Shown in pieces: positions 1-9,607 of a DNA stretch of 64,000 nt (the first letter of the stretch is position 1; each line of letters starts with the position of its first letter). Under the pieces are notes generated by a model, which ran no database searches, had not been told where the DNA came from, and saw nothing but the letters and a program-made list of their open reading frames with translations. The DNA is taken from contig NZ_MPKW01000012.1 of NCBI RefSeq assembly GCF_009729415.1, forward strand, positions 1-64,000, written 5' to 3'. The position numbers were made by a program, and so were the translations under genes. This stretch comes from Mycolicibacterium sp. CBMA 234 (GTDB lineage Bacteria > Actinomycetota > Actinomycetes > Mycobacteriales > Mycobacteriaceae).

Positions 1-96
1 CTTCCCGTCAGGTCCGCGTGCACCCACTGCAACCTGTGCATGCCCACCATCTACAGCCACACCCACTGCGTGGTCACCGGCAAGCCCGACTCCTGA
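1..96 (+). CDS. C-terminal end of an NADH:flavin oxidoreductase / old yellow enzyme-like protein (partial)
   Basis: Only the last 31 codons lie in the window; the frame opens at base 1 and ends at TGA 94-96. The tail has closely spaced cysteines (CTHCNLCMPTIYS, then HCVV). This resembles the C-terminal cysteine-rich end of NADH:flavin oxidoreductases related to 2,4-dienoyl-CoA reductase, where such a segment binds an Fe-S cluster or structural metal. It is 44 bases upstream of an SDR gene on the same strand and could share its transcript. The family assignment rests on this short tail only. Confidence 0.6.
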   Translation, partial: LPVRSACTHCNLCMPTIYSHTHCVVTGKPDS

Positions 97-140
97 CCCG
101 ACACGTCTACCCGATTCTCGATTACTGCGATAGGAGTTGT

Positions 141-977
141 ATGGGCGACTTTGATGGCCTCGTTGCATTGATTACCGGTGGGGCCCGGGGCATGGGCAGG
201 TCGCATGCGGTGGCGCTGGCCGAGGCGGGTGCGGACATCGCGATCTGTGACCGGTGCGAGAGCACTGAGCAGATCGCCTACCCGCTGGCGACGGAATCGG
301 ATTTGGTGACCACTGCTGAGATGGTCGAAGCGACCGGAAGGCGTTGTCTCACAGCGAAACTGTCGACCAGCGACCGCGGCGCGCTCGAGAATTTTGTGGC
401 CGATGTGGAATCAGAGTTCGGCCGCTTGGACATCGCGGTCACCAACGCTGGTGTGAGCGCGATTGCGATGCTGCCCAACGTCCCCTCGGCACAGTGGGAT
501 GAAGTGATCGGGTCCAACCTGACCGGCACGTTCAACACCATCGCTGCGGTGGCGCCAGGCATGATCAAGCGCGGGTACGGGCGGATCGTCACGGTGTCCT
601 CGATGCTCGGCCGCAGCGGAAACTTTGGCCAGGCCGCATACGCCGCCTCGAAATGGGGCGTCATCGGGTTGACCAAGGTCGCCGCACACGATCTGGCCGG
701 ATTCGGCATTACCGTCAACGCCGTCGCGCCCGGCAATGTGGAAACCCCAATGACTTTCAACGACGCGCTGTTCGGGGCCATGCGTCCTGATCTGGAACGC
801 CCGACGCTCGCCGATGTCGAATCGGTGTTCTCGTCGTTGCATCTGCAGCCCGTTGCATTCATGAAACCGGCCGAAATCACCCGGGCCGTAATGTTTTTGG
901 CGCACCCGGACAGCACTCACATCACCGGAACGGTGCTGCCGGTCGATGCGGGTGCCACCGCCCGATTGACCGGCTGA
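141..977 (+). CDS. SDR family oxidoreductase, mycofactocin-coupled type
   Basis: A 278-residue short-chain dehydrogenase. The N-terminal Rossmann motif is TGGARGMGRSHA, followed by ADIAICD, a TNAG motif, the catalytic serine in VTVSS and the catalytic YAASK. The GRSHA signature, and the inserted segment after the acidic residue that ends strand 2 (YPLATESDLVTTAEMVEATGRR), are typical of the mycofactocin-associated SDRs, which carry a non-exchangeable nicotinamide cofactor; the substrate is usually an alcohol or ketone but is not evident here. The ATG at 141 was chosen because TAGGAG lies 4 bases upstream and the Rossmann strand begins within 10 residues; an upstream in-frame extension to base 18 has no homology-like content. 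No mycofactocin biosynthesis genes are in the window. Confidence 0.85.
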   Translation: MGDFDGLVALITGGARGMGRSHAVALAEAGADIAICDRCESTEQIAYPLATESDLVTTAEMVEATGRRCLTAKLSTSDRGALENFVADVESEFGRLDIAVTNAGVSAIAMLPNVPSAQWDEVIGSNLTGTFNTIAAVAPGMIKRGYGRIVTVSSMLGRSGNFGQAAYAASKWGVIGLTKVAAHDLAGFGITVNAVAPGNVETPMTFNDALFGAMRPDLERPTLADVESVFSSLHLQPVAFMKPAEITRAVMFLAHPDSTHITGTVLPVDAGATARLTG

Positions 978-1023
978 CATTGCGCCGCTGATTATCGCGG
1001 CCGCAACTGGCATCATCGAAACC

Positions 1024-1668
1024 ATGACTGCGCACCCGATCTGGTTCACAGCCTGCGTCACCGCCGCGCTTGCGCTGGCACCGGCGGCGGCAGCCAAGCC
1101 GTCGGATCCGGGTGTGGTGTCGTATGCAGTCCTCGGTAAGGGCTCGGTCGGCAACGTGGTCGGCGCACCGATGGGCTGGGACTCCACATTCACCGCGCCA
1201 TACCAGGGCTACTTCGTTGACCTGCCGGCGTGCAATAACTGGGCCGACATCGGGCTACCCGAGGTCTATGGCGATCCGGACCTCGCGTCGTTCAATGGCG
1301 CCGTGACGCAGACGACAGCCACGGATGACAGTCACATGGCCAAGCAAACGGTGGGCGTGTTCGCCACCTCAGATGCCGCGTCGCGGGCCTTCCGCCGCGT
1401 GGTCGACCGCACGGCCGGGTGTTCGGGGCAGACGACTGCGATGCATCTGGATAACGGCCGGACCGAGGTGTGGAGTTTTTCAGGTACGCAGATCGACGGC
1501 ACCGACGCGGCGTGGGTGAAGCAGGAAGCGGACACCGATCGGCGCTGTTTTGTGCAGACCAGGCTACGGGACAACGTTCTGCTGCAGGCGAAAGTCTGCC
1601 AGTCCGGCAACGCCGGTCCGGCGGTTAATGTGCTGGCTGGCGCTATGCAGAACAGTTTGGGGCAATGA
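1024..1668 (+). CDS. Secreted PknH_C-like (sensor domain) protein, Rv3705c-like
   Basis: A 214-residue exported protein. Residues 1 to about 25 form a signal peptide ending in an Ala-rich stretch (APAAAAKPS) with no lipobox cysteine. The mature part has four cysteines (ACNNW, AGCSG, RRCF, KVCQS) and the GVFATSDAASRAF and VWSFSG elements typical of the mycobacterial PknH C-terminal-like extracellular domain, whose cysteines form disulfides. Family members are free exported proteins or lipoproteins, or the sensor part of PknH; no kinase domain is present here. It lies directly upstream of egtA on the same strand, matching Rv3705c in M. tuberculosis as I recall it. The ligand is unknown. Confidence 0.8.
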   Translation: MTAHPIWFTACVTAALALAPAAAAKPSDPGVVSYAVLGKGSVGNVVGAPMGWDSTFTAPYQGYFVDLPACNNWADIGLPEVYGDPDLASFNGAVTQTTATDDSHMAKQTVGVFATSDAASRAFRRVVDRTAGCSGQTTAMHLDNGRTEVWSFSGTQIDGTDAAWVKQEADTDRRCFVQTRLRDNVLLQAKVCQSGNAGPAVNVLAGAMQNSLGQ

Positions 1669-1829
1669 CCCTGCTCAGGGCGTGCAGCACTGCCCAGAAA
1701 TATCGAGCAGAAATTGTCAGTGCCTCGTGGCATCGTCGGACGAACACGAAATGCTCGGGACGTGTCTGAAATGGGCCTGGTCCGAGAACACCACCGGGGA
1801 TAACCCCAATCTCGGGAGGGACTGTTCAG

Positions 1830-3116
1830 ATGGGCATCGCTACCGCAGTGCGTCGGCCGCACGCTTCGTACCCCGAATTGTCGGGCGCGTACAGCGCTGC
1901 CCTGCTGGCCGGCGGTGATTGCCTGCGGGACGGGCCGGTCGGGCGAGTCGGGATTGAACTCGAGGCCCACTGTTTTGATCTGTCGGATCTGACGCGTCGG
2001 CCCAGCTGGGACGAGCTGAGCGCGGCCGTTGAATCAGTGCCACCGCTGCCGGGCGGCAGTGCGATCACCATGGAACCGGGCGGTGCCATCGAGCTGTCGG
2101 GGCCGCCGTTGGCCGGCGCCGGGGCCGCTGTTGCCGCTATGCAGGCCGATCAGGTGGTGGTGCGGGAGGCGTTGCGTCGCCGGGGATTGGGCCTGATCCA
2201 GCTTGGTGTGGATCCGCTTCGTCCGCAGGCCCGGGTGAATCCGGGCGGTCGGTATCGGGCCATGGAGGCGTTCTTCGCGGCAGGTGGGACGGGTGCGGCC
2301 GGCGCGGCGATGATGACGTCGACGGCCTCGTTGCAGCTCAATCTCGACGCCGGTCCTCGCGATGGTTGGGCCGACCGCGTGCGGCTGGCCCACGCGCTGG
2401 GCCCGACCATGATCGCGGTGTCGGCGAGTTCGCCGATGCTGGGCGGTGAGTTCACCGGATGGCAGAGCTCGCGACAGCGGATCTGGGGGCAATTGGACAC
2501 TGCCCGCTGCGGACCGATCCTTGGCGCCAGCGGCGACGATCCGGCCAGCGACTGGGCGCGCTACGCGCTCAAGGCGCCAGTGATGCTGGTGCACACACCG
2601 GAGGCCGAACCGGTCACCGAATGGGTGCCCTTCGCCGACTGGGCCGACGGCCTCACGCTGCTCGGGGGCCGACGGCCGACCGAGGCGGACCTGGCATACC
2701 ACCTGACGACGTTGTTCCCGCCCGTACGGCCGCGCGGCTGGCTGGAGATTCGCTACCTCGACGCCGTGTCCGACGACTTGTGGCCGGCCGTGGTGTTCAC
2801 TCTGGTCGCCATGCTGGACGACGCCCGGCTGTCGCAGATCGCCTGGGAGGCAACCGAATCCGTTGCCACCGCCTGGGATCAAGCGGCCCGGGTTGGGCTG
2901 GCCGATCCGCGGCTGCAGGCCGCGGCACAGCGGTGTGTGGAAGCAGCGGCTGATGTGGCGCCGGCCGAGTTGGCCGGCGCGATGGAGCGGCTGCGGTGGC
3001 AGGTCGAGCACGGGCGCAGTGCCGCCGACGATTTCGCAGATCAGGTCGTCGGGCACGGAATCGATTCGGCACTCACTGGGTTGGCACTGGGTGACCGGCT
3101 GAAAGGTGAGGTGTGA
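1830..3116 (+). CDS. egtA: Glutamate-cysteine ligase EgtA (ergothioneine biosynthesis)
   Basis: A 428-residue ATP-dependent gamma-glutamylcysteine synthetase, first gene of a complete five-gene ergothioneine operon. It makes gamma-glutamylcysteine, the sulfur donor that EgtB joins to hercynine. The protein has the GCS2-type active-site strand ([13 protein letters not shown] near residue 40), [13 protein letters not shown] near residue 85 and ASLQLNLD near residue 165, all glutamate/Mg-binding elements of the family. ATG 1830 has GGGAGGG about 8 bases upstream. The gene ends in a GTGA overlap with egtB. The 161-base upstream gap must hold the operon promoter, but I see no convincing -35/-10 pair. 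Confidence 0.95.
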   Translation: MGIATAVRRPHASYPELSGAYSAALLAGGDCLRDGPVGRVGIELEAHCFDLSDLTRRPSWDELSAAVESVPPLPGGSAITMEPGGAIELSGPPLAGAGAAVAAMQADQVVVREALRRRGLGLIQLGVDPLRPQARVNPGGRYRAMEAFFAAGGTGAAGAAMMTSTASLQLNLDAGPRDGWADRVRLAHALGPTMIAVSASSPMLGGEFTGWQSSRQRIWGQLDTARCGPILGASGDDPASDWARYALKAPVMLVHTPEAEPVTEWVPFADWADGLTLLGGRRPTEADLAYHLTTLFPPVRPRGWLEIRYLDAVSDDLWPAVVFTLVAMLDDARLSQIAWEATESVATAWDQAARVGLADPRLQAAAQRCVEAAADVAPAELAGAMERLRWQVEHGRSAADDFADQVVGHGIDSALTGLALGDRLKGEV

Positions 3117-4420
3117 GCACACGCGAACTGCTGGCCCGCGGGCTGGCCAGAGCCCGGGATCGGACGCTGGCCCTTGTCGAGTTCGACGATGCTGAGCTGC
3201 TGCGCCAGTACGACCCGTTGATGAGCCCCCTCGTGTGGGACCTCGCGCACATCGGACAGCAGGAAGAGCTGTGGCTGCTGCGCGGTGGCGACCTGCGTCG
3301 TCCCGGGTTGCTGCCGCCGGAGGTGGACGGCCTGTATGACGCGTTCGTGCATTCCCGAGGTAGCCGAGCGAATCTGCCGCTGCTGCCGCCGACCGATGCC
3401 CGCGCCTTCTGCCGGACCATCCGGTCCAAAGCCCTTGACGCGTTGGACCGGCTGCCAGACGAGGACGGCGCGGACTTCCCGTTCGCTCTCGTGATCAGCC
3501 ACGAAAACCAGCACGACGAGACCATGCTGCAGGCCCTGAGCCTGCGCAGCGGGCCAGCGATTCTGGGTGCCGGTGCTGCACTGCCGGCTGGCCGCGACGG
3601 GGTGGCGGGGACGTCGGTGCTGGTGCCCGGTGGGCCGTTCACGCTCGGTGTCGATGCGGTGGATGAACCGTTCGCGCTCGACAATGAAAGCCCTGCGCAC
3701 ATTGTTGACGTGCCGTCGTTCCGGATCGGGCGGGTGCCGGTGACCAACGCCGAATGGCGTGACTTCATCGCGGACGGCGGCTACCAGCAACGGGATTGGT
3801 GGTCGGCGGCCGGGTGGGAGCACCGGGAGCGGGCAGGCCTAGTGGCACCGCAGTTCTGGAGTGCCGACGGCACCAGCCGGGTCCGGTTCGGGCACATCGA
3901 AGAGCTGCCGCCTGACGAACCCGTGCAGCACATCAGCTTCTACGAAGCAGAGGCGTATGCCGCCCGGGCCGGCGCACGGCTGCCCACCGAGGTCGAGTGG
4001 GAAAAGGCCTGTGCCTGGGACCCGGTTGCGGGCGCCCGGCGTCGATTCCCTTGGGGTGCAACCGAACCTGACGCACAGTTGGCCAATCTCGACGGGAACT
4101 CGCTGCGCCCGGCGCCGGTTGGCGCCTATCCCGACGGTGCCTCGGCCTACGGCGTCGAGCAGCTGCTGGGCGACGTGTGGGAGTGGACCACCTCGCCGCT
4201 GCGGCCGTGGCCGGGCTTCGCGCCGATGATCTACGACCGCTACTCGCAGCCCTTCTTCGAAAGCACTGGTGGCGGCGACTACCGAGTGCTGCGCGGTGGG
4301 TCCTGGGCGGTGGCCGGCGATATCCTGCGGCCCAGCTTCCGGAACTGGGATCACCCGATCCGCCGGCAGATCTTCTCCGGGGTGCGACTGGCCTGGTCCG
4401 TCGAAGGCGAGCGCCCCTGA
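3113..4420 (+). CDS. egtB: Hercynine oxygenase (gamma-glutamylcysteine sulfoxide synthase) EgtB
   Basis: A 435-residue non-haem iron enzyme that couples gamma-glutamylcysteine to hercynine with O2, forming the C-S bond of ergothioneine. The N-terminal DinB-like half carries the iron ligands: H46 in AHIGQQEE, and H130 and H134 in [10 protein letters not shown] (HX3HXE). The C-terminal half is a formylglycine-generating-enzyme/sulfatase-modifying fold with [18 protein letters not shown] and [12 protein letters not shown] start at 3113 overlaps the egtA stop by four bases, and the stop shares one base with the egtC ATG, so translation is probably coupled along the operon. No key ligand is missing. 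Confidence 0.96.
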   Translation: MSTRELLARGLARARDRTLALVEFDDAELLRQYDPLMSPLVWDLAHIGQQEELWLLRGGDLRRPGLLPPEVDGLYDAFVHSRGSRANLPLLPPTDARAFCRTIRSKALDALDRLPDEDGADFPFALVISHENQHDETMLQALSLRSGPAILGAGAALPAGRDGVAGTSVLVPGGPFTLGVDAVDEPFALDNESPAHIVDVPSFRIGRVPVTNAEWRDFIADGGYQQRDWWSAAGWEHRERAGLVAPQFWSADGTSRVRFGHIEELPPDEPVQHISFYEAEAYAARAGARLPTEVEWEKACAWDPVAGARRRFPWGATEPDAQLANLDGNSLRPAPVGAYPDGASAYGVEQLLGDVWEWTTSPLRPWPGFAPMIYDRYSQPFFESTGGGDYRVLRGGSWAVAGDILRPSFRNWDHPIRRQIFSGVRLAWSVEGERP

Positions 4421-5103
4421 TGTGCCGTCACCTGGCTTGGCTCGGCAGTCCCGTCACGGTGTCGTCGCTGATCCTGGAACCAGCGAACGGCCTTCTGGTG
4501 CAGTCATATTCGCCGCGGAGGCAACGGCACGGGCTGCTCAACGCCGACGGCTGGGGCGTCGGCTTTTTTGATGGCCCGACCCCACGCCGCTGGCGTAGCG
4601 CCGCGCCGCTGTGGGGCGATGCGTCACTGGCTTCGGTGGCGCCGGCGTTGCGCAGCGAGTGCGTGGTGGCGGCGGTCCGGTCGGCCACCGTCGGGATGCC
4701 GATCGAGCCGTCGGCGTCGGCGCCGTTCAGCGACGGTGAGTGGTTGCTGTCGCACAACGGCGTCGTCGACCGTGCGGTGTTGCCGGTTTCGCGCGATGCC
4801 GAATCGACCGTCGACAGTGCGGTTTTGGCTGCGCATATCTTCGCCGAGGGGCTGGACAACTTGGCGGACACCGTGGGCAAGGTCGGTGCCGCCGACCCGC
4901 GTGCGAGGCTGAATATTCTGGCTGCCAATGGTTCTCGGCTGCTGGCCACGGTCTGGGGCGACACATTGTCGGTGTTACGTCGGCCTGACGGCGTGGTGCT
5001 GGCCAGTGAACCGTATGACGACGCCCCGGATTGGCAGGACATTCCGGACCGGCACCTCGTCGAGGTGACGGCCGCTGGCGTGAACGTGACAGCACTGACA
5101 TGA
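4420..5103 (+). CDS. egtC: Gamma-glutamyl-hercynylcysteine sulfoxide amidohydrolase EgtC
   Basis: A 227-residue class II glutamine amidotransferase-like Ntn hydrolase. It removes the gamma-glutamyl group from the EgtB product to give hercynylcysteine sulfoxide. The catalytic nucleophile would be Cys2, exposed after Met removal (MCRHLAW). [10 protein letters not shown] near residue 45, a serine-rich AAVRSAT segment and LLSHNGVVD near residue 110 are the standard family positions. The ATG at 4420 is required to put the nucleophile at position 2, so the longer in-frame reading beginning at 4177 is not the gene. It sits between egtB and egtD with minimal spacing. Confidence 0.95.
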   Translation: MCRHLAWLGSPVTVSSLILEPANGLLVQSYSPRRQRHGLLNADGWGVGFFDGPTPRRWRSAAPLWGDASLASVAPALRSECVVAAVRSATVGMPIEPSASAPFSDGEWLLSHNGVVDRAVLPVSRDAESTVDSAVLAAHIFAEGLDNLADTVGKVGAADPRARLNILAANGSRLLATVWGDTLSVLRRPDGVVLASEPYDDAPDWQDIPDRHLVEVTAAGVNVTALT

Positions 5104-5122
5104 CTTGGACGAGAGGACTGTA

Positions 5123-6118
5123 ATGACCCCGAGCAAGACGGCACCGCTGCTGACCAATCACCTCGCTACGGACTGGGCGCCCCGCGCACTGCGGCGAGAT
5201 GTCCGTGACGGATTGGCGCAGTTGCCGAAGTCATTGCCGCCCAAGTGGTTCTACGATGCCGTCGGCAGCGATCTGTTCGACCAGATCACCCGATTGCCCG
5301 AGTACTACCCGACCCGTACCGAAGCGCACATCCTGCATGAGGCGGCGGGCGCCATCGCCGCGGCCTCCGGCGCCGACACGCTCGTCGAGCTGGGCAGCGG
5401 CACGTCGGAGAAGACGCGGATCCTGCTCGACGCCTTCCGGGACGCTGGTGCGTTGCGCCGATTCGTGGCGTTCGATGTCGACGAGAACGTGCTCACCGCG
5501 GCGCTCGCCCAGCTGTCCGACGAGTACGACGGTGTCGAGATCAGTGGTGTGCGAGGCGATTTCGAGCAGCATCTGGGCGAACTCCCGGTGGTCGGCCGAC
5601 GGCTGATCGTGTTCTTGGGGTCGACGATCGGCAACTTGACGGCAGAGCCGCGGGCAGAGTTCCTCGCGACCTTGGCCGGGGTGATGCAACCGGGCGACAC
5701 CCTGCTGCTCGGCACCGATCTGGTGAAAGACATCGCGCGGCTCGAGGCGGCCTACGACGACGCCGCGGGGGTCACCGCGCAGTTCAACCGGAATGTCCTG
5801 GCTGTGGTGAACCGCGAGCTGAACGCTGATTTCGATCTCGATCGCTTCGAACATGTGGCACGATGGAACACCGAGCACGAGCGGATCGAGATGTGGCTGA
5901 GGTCCGTTGCAGCGCAACAGATTAAGATTCGTGATTTGGATTTGTCGGTGGACTTCGAGGCGGGTGAGGAGATGTTGACCGAGGTGTCGTGCAAGTTCCG
6001 CCCGCAGGGTGTGGCGGCTGAGCTGGCGACGGCCGGGCTGCATCAGACGGAGTTCTGGACCGATCCTGCCGGTGATTTCGGGCTGTCGCTCGCGGTCAAG
6101 CCGGACCAGCGGACGTGA
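5123..6118 (+). CDS. egtD: L-histidine N-alpha-methyltransferase EgtD
   Basis: A 331-residue SAM-dependent methyltransferase that trimethylates histidine to hercynine, the committing step of ergothioneine synthesis. The SAM-binding loop is [12 protein letters not shown] (residues about 87-98); upstream [18 protein letters not shown] and [10 protein letters not shown] are hallmarks of the EgtD/DUF2260 family. ATG 5123 is preceded by GAGAGGA with good spacing; a TTG at 5105 is a weaker alternative. Length fits characterised mycobacterial EgtD (about 320 residues). It overlaps egtE by GTGA. Confidence 0.96.
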   Translation: MTPSKTAPLLTNHLATDWAPRALRRDVRDGLAQLPKSLPPKWFYDAVGSDLFDQITRLPEYYPTRTEAHILHEAAGAIAAASGADTLVELGSGTSEKTRILLDAFRDAGALRRFVAFDVDENVLTAALAQLSDEYDGVEISGVRGDFEQHLGELPVVGRRLIVFLGSTIGNLTAEPRAEFLATLAGVMQPGDTLLLGTDLVKDIARLEAAYDDAAGVTAQFNRNVLAVVNRELNADFDLDRFEHVARWNTEHERIEMWLRSVAAQQIKIRDLDLSVDFEAGEEMLTEVSCKFRPQGVAAELATAGLHQTEFWTDPAGDFGLSLAVKPDQRT

Positions 6119-7248
6119 GCGAAGCCGATCCTGCCGTCGCGCGTCTGTGGCGCGCCGCCAGGCCCAAACCGCTGGGTCTGCACTTCGACAATGCCGCCTG
6201 CTCGCGGCAGAGCTTCGCTGTCATCGACGCCGCAGCGGGGCACGCGCGACTAGAAGCACAAGTCGGCGGGTATGTGGCGGCCGAGTCGGCGGAACCAGTG
6301 CTGGCGGCGGGGCGGTCCGCAGTTGCCACGCTGACGGGGATGGCCGCCGGTGACGTCGTGTTCACCACGGGGTCGGCCAACGCGCTCAACCTGCTGCTCA
6401 GTAGTTGGGACGACGAGAAGACCGTCGCCTGTCTGCCGGGGGAGTACGGCCCGAACCTGGTTGTCATGGAGGCCAACGGGTTTACCGTCCGGCACCTTCC
6501 GGTCGACGATCAAGGGCGACTCGACGTCGAGGTCGCTGCCGCGGTGATGAAGGGCGATCCGCCGGCGCTGGCCCATTTGACCGCGCTCGGCAGCCACAGT
6601 GGTGTGGCGCAGCCGTTGGCCGAGTTCGTCGAGGTCTGTCGCGCCATCGGGGTGCCGGTGGCGGTGGATGCGGCGCAGGCGCTGGGGCACCTCGATTGCC
6701 ACGTAGCACCCGACGTGATCTATGCGTCGTCGCGGAAATGGTTGGCCGGCCCTCGTGGGGTCGGGGTTATGGCCATCAGTTCTTCTGTGTCGCACCGGCT
6801 TCGGCCGCGCATTCCGCTGCCGGAATGGGGGGCGCCGTTGCCGGTGCTGCGGCGGTTGGACCTCGGTGAGGCCAATGTTGCTGCGCGCGTGGCATTTTCG
6901 CTGGCCCTCGAAGAGCATCTGGTCGCTGGACCGGAAGTGGTGCGGGCGCGGCTGGCTGACGTCGGCCGGCTTACTCGGACGGTGCTGGCGACGCTGCCCG
7001 GCTGGCGGGTCGTCGAAAATGTTGACGAGCCCACCGCGATCATCACGCTGGAACCGACGCGTGGTGCAGACCCGAATGTCGTGCGCGCCAGGCTGATTGC
7101 CGAGCACAGCATCGTCACTACGGTGGCCGGGGTCGACCGCGCGCCGTTCGAAATGAAGAATCCGGTGCTGCGGGTGTCGCCGCACGTCGACGTCACCAGC
7201 GAAGAACTGGAGTCCTTCGCTGGCGCGCTGACTGCTGCGTCGGCCTGA
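6115..7248 (+). CDS. egtE: PLP-dependent hercynylcysteine sulfoxide lyase EgtE
   Basis: A 377-residue class V aminotransferase-fold enzyme that performs the last step of the pathway, cleaving the C-S bond of hercynylcysteine sulfoxide to release ergothioneine. The PLP lysine is K208 in [11 protein letters not shown], and the aspartate that pairs with the pyridine nitrogen is in [10 protein letters not shown] (D185). A small-residue turn TTGSANALN near residue 85 matches the phosphate-binding region. The GTG start overlaps the egtD stop. The gene ends 9 bases before the convergent methyltransferase gene; I see no strong terminator in that gap. Confidence 0.93.
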   Translation: MSEADPAVARLWRAARPKPLGLHFDNAACSRQSFAVIDAAAGHARLEAQVGGYVAAESAEPVLAAGRSAVATLTGMAAGDVVFTTGSANALNLLLSSWDDEKTVACLPGEYGPNLVVMEANGFTVRHLPVDDQGRLDVEVAAAVMKGDPPALAHLTALGSHSGVAQPLAEFVEVCRAIGVPVAVDAAQALGHLDCHVAPDVIYASSRKWLAGPRGVGVMAISSSVSHRLRPRIPLPEWGAPLPVLRRLDLGEANVAARVAFSLALEEHLVAGPEVVRARLADVGRLTRTVLATLPGWRVVENVDEPTAIITLEPTRGADPNVVRARLIAEHSIVTTVAGVDRAPFEMKNPVLRVSPHVDVTSEELESFAGALTAASA

Positions 7249-7257
7249 CTGGCGCCG

Positions 7258-7953
7258 TTAGGCTTTGTGCGCGGTGAGCAGGAATGCCGGCATCTTCATG
7301 CGGCCCTTCTCATCGAGGGCGTGCGGCGGCATTTCAAAGGTGGGTTGCCCGGGGCCGGCGGGTGCGCGGCCGGGCATGCTCGCGTGGATGAAGGCCGGCC
7401 GAACCTCGTCGATGGTCCAGTACTTGCCGACGGCCTCGCGCAGCTCCGCCTCGGTGACTTCGTTCGGTTTCTGCTCGGCCTCGGCAGGGAACGCGCCCTT
7501 GGCGAAAACCAGGATGTAGTACGCGGCACCCGGCGCGGCGGCGCGGAAAACCGACTGCTGGTAGCCGTCCCGACCCTCTACCGGAAGCGAGTGAAACAGC
7601 GTCGAATCCATGATGGTGCCGAAGCGGCCGTCGAACCCTGTGAACGTGGTGATGTCGTCCTGGACGAACGTGGCGTTGGTCAGATTCCGTTCGGCCGCAG
7701 CCTTTTTCGCAGCGGCAACAGCGGTGGGCGTGAGTTCGATGCCGACCACGGTGTAACCATCCGCAGCCAACGCGAGCGACAGCTCGGCGTGGCCGCAGCC
7801 GGCGTCGAGCACCTCGCCGGTGACCTTGCCCGCGGCGATCAATGCGGCCAGCTCCGGCTGCGGTTCGCCGATGTTCCACGGGGGCGGGCCGTCGAATCCG
7901 CCTTCTTCGCGGTAGGCGCTGTCCCAATCCATCACTTCGTTGGAGTCCGTCAT
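7258..7953 (-). CDS. Class I SAM-dependent methyltransferase, Rv3699-like
   Basis: A 231-residue methyltransferase of unknown substrate. Motif I is EVLDAGCGHAELSLALA, followed by the acidic residue ending strand 2 (VVGIELTP) and the motif II region FVQDDITTF. FGTIMDSTLFHSLP is typical of the thiopurine methyltransferase-like/DUF938-like groups. The ATG at 7953 (MTDSNEVMDWDSAY) was preferred over an upstream ATG because the first 24 residues of the longer reading are not conserved-looking. It is convergent with egtE, as Rv3699 is with the egt operon in M. tuberculosis from memory. A role in ergothioneine metabolism is not shown. Confidence 0.85.
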   Translation of the reverse strand: MTDSNEVMDWDSAYREEGGFDGPPPWNIGEPQPELAALIAAGKVTGEVLDAGCGHAELSLALAADGYTVVGIELTPTAVAAAKKAAAERNLTNATFVQDDITTFTGFDGRFGTIMDSTLFHSLPVEGRDGYQQSVFRAAAPGAAYYILVFAKGAFPAEAEQKPNEVTEAELREAVGKYWTIDEVRPAFIHASMPGRAPAGPGQPTFEMPPHALDEKGRMKMPAFLLTAHKA

Positions 7954-7988
7954 GGTGTCCAACGTACGCGCGAGAATTGGCGGCAAAT

Positions 7989-8726
7989 CTAACGTCGGGT
8001 GACGACCGCGATCTGCGGCGTGCACAGTCCACCGCGCAATGCGATGTCGACACCGGCCGCGTCGGCCAGGGCCCGCAGCGCCGACGGGCTGTAGGCACGC
8101 AGTGAGCTGATGACGCCGTCGTGCACGAACGGCACGAACGGCGCCAGGGGCACCATGGCGGCCAGTCGCATCAGGTGCAGCGGCGACGGGGGCCGCGGCA
8201 GGTCGATGATGAGCAACTTGTCGGCGACCCGGGTGCCTTCGGCCAGTACCCGCACCGCGGCGGCCGGGGGCAGGTGGTGGAAGGACAGCGCGAAAACCGC
8301 CAGGGCATAAGCACTATCGGCGGCGTCGATGGCGGTGGCGTCCATGCCGCGCACCGTCACCCGCGGATCCGAACCCAGATCACCGGCAGTGATCGCCGCG
8401 ACCGAGTCTGGCTCCAGGTCGGTGACCGTGAGGGTTGCCGTCGGGTGCATTTCCAGCACCTTCCGCGACAGTCCGCCGTGGCCGGCCCCGAGTTCGAGGA
8501 TGCGCGGATCGGGGACGTCGGCCACTTCGTCCATGGCGATGGTGGCGAACCGCTCGTGCAGACCGAACCAGTCGCCGACGAGCTCGAGGGCACGCACCAC
8601 GCTGCGCTTGACCGCAGGGTCGACGTCGTCGCGGTCGAGATACTCGGGTTCGTTGGTCTGCAACGCCCGATCGAGGCAGGACGCGTCGGGACCTCCGCGG
8701 GGCATCCGGTCGATGTCGGCGCTCAC
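7989..8726 (-). CDS. Class I SAM-dependent methyltransferase
   Basis: A 245-residue methyltransferase with motif I ILELGAGHGGLSRKVLE, the motif II acidic residue in TVTDLEP, and FALSFHHLPP, in which the paired histidines resemble small-molecule methyltransferases of the UbiE type. GTG at 8726 overlaps the stop of the aldo/keto reductase gene by GTGA, so the two are probably translationally coupled. A membrane-like segment (LAAMVPLAPFVPFVHDG) occurs in the C-terminal third. The substrate is unknown. It belongs to a padR-led minus-strand operon. Confidence 0.82.
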   Translation of the reverse strand: MSADIDRMPRGGPDASCLDRALQTNEPEYLDRDDVDPAVKRSVVRALELVGDWFGLHERFATIAMDEVADVPDPRILELGAGHGGLSRKVLEMHPTATLTVTDLEPDSVAAITAGDLGSDPRVTVRGMDATAIDAADSAYALAVFALSFHHLPPAAAVRVLAEGTRVADKLLIIDLPRPPSPLHLMRLAAMVPLAPFVPFVHDGVISSLRAYSPSALRALADAAGVDIALRGGLCTPQIAVVTRR

Positions 8727-9592
8727 GCGAGTGCGGCTGTCAGGGCGGCGGGCACGTCGATGTCGGCCACTGCGAGGTTCTCTTCCAGATGAGCGACGGA
8801 TGACGTGCCTGGGATCAACAGCATGTTGGGTGCGGCCGCCAGCGTCCAGGCCAACGCGACCTGCGCGGGAGTCCGTCCGAGTTCGGTTGCGGCCTTTCGG
8901 ATTTCGGGATGTCCGAGCACCGGGTTCTCCGCATTGAACGCTGAGCCGAGCGGGAAGAACGGAACGAACGCAATACCTCTCGCGACACACGCGTCCAGCA
9001 CCGGCTGCGACGAACGGTCGAGCAGGTTGTACGCGTTCTGGACGCACGCGATAGCGGTCCGCTCCAGCGCGATCTCCAAGTGCTCGAGGGAGATGCTGCT
9101 CAGGCCGATGCCACCGATCAGCCCCTCATCGCGCGCCTCGATCATGGCGGTGAGTTGGCGCTCGAACAGCTCCCGGTCGACCTCGCCGGGCGCGCTCGGA
9201 TCGCCTTCTGGGCTCATCACCCGCAGGTTTACCGCCGCCAGCCGGTCGGTGCCGAGCGTTTCGAGGTTCTGCTCGATGGCGACCCGCAGTTCGTCGGGTT
9301 GTTGCGCCGGTAGCCAATTGCCGGTCTCGTCCCGGCGAGCGCCGACCTTGCTGACCAGCGCGAGGCCCTGCGGATAGGGGTGCAGGGCCTCGCGGATCAG
9401 CTGGTTGGCCACGTCGGGACCGTAGAACTGTGCGGTGTCGATGTGGTTGACGCCGAGCTCGATCGCGCGTTGCAACACGGCGACGGCCTGCTCGCGGTCG
9501 CGCGGTGGGCCGAAAACGCCGGGCCCGGGAAGTTGCATGGCCCCGAACCCGACGCGGTGAACCTCGTGTCGGCCGAGCGCGTACGTCGTCAT
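8723..9592 (-). CDS. Aldo/keto reductase
   Basis: A 289-residue NADPH-dependent AKR with the TIM-barrel signatures: GFGAMQLPG at the N terminus, HIDTAQFYGP containing the catalytic Asp and Tyr, ALVSKVGA with the catalytic Lys, and an active-site-loop region AVNLRV where the usual HxH is replaced. C-terminal LIPGTSSVAHLEENL is the NADP phosphate-binding segment. It resembles the oxidoreductases often found beside PadR or TetR regulators, and is likely induced by whatever the upstream PadR senses. Only 15 bases separate it from padR. Confidence 0.88.
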   Translation of the reverse strand: MTTYALGRHEVHRVGFGAMQLPGPGVFGPPRDREQAVAVLQRAIELGVNHIDTAQFYGPDVANQLIREALHPYPQGLALVSKVGARRDETGNWLPAQQPDELRVAIEQNLETLGTDRLAAVNLRVMSPEGDPSAPGEVDRELFERQLTAMIEARDEGLIGGIGLSSISLEHLEIALERTAIACVQNAYNLLDRSSQPVLDACVARGIAFVPFFPLGSAFNAENPVLGHPEIRKAATELGRTPAQVALAWTLAAAPNMLLIPGTSSVAHLEENLAVADIDVPAALTAALA

Positions 9593-9607
9593 GCAGTCAG
9601 GCTAGCG

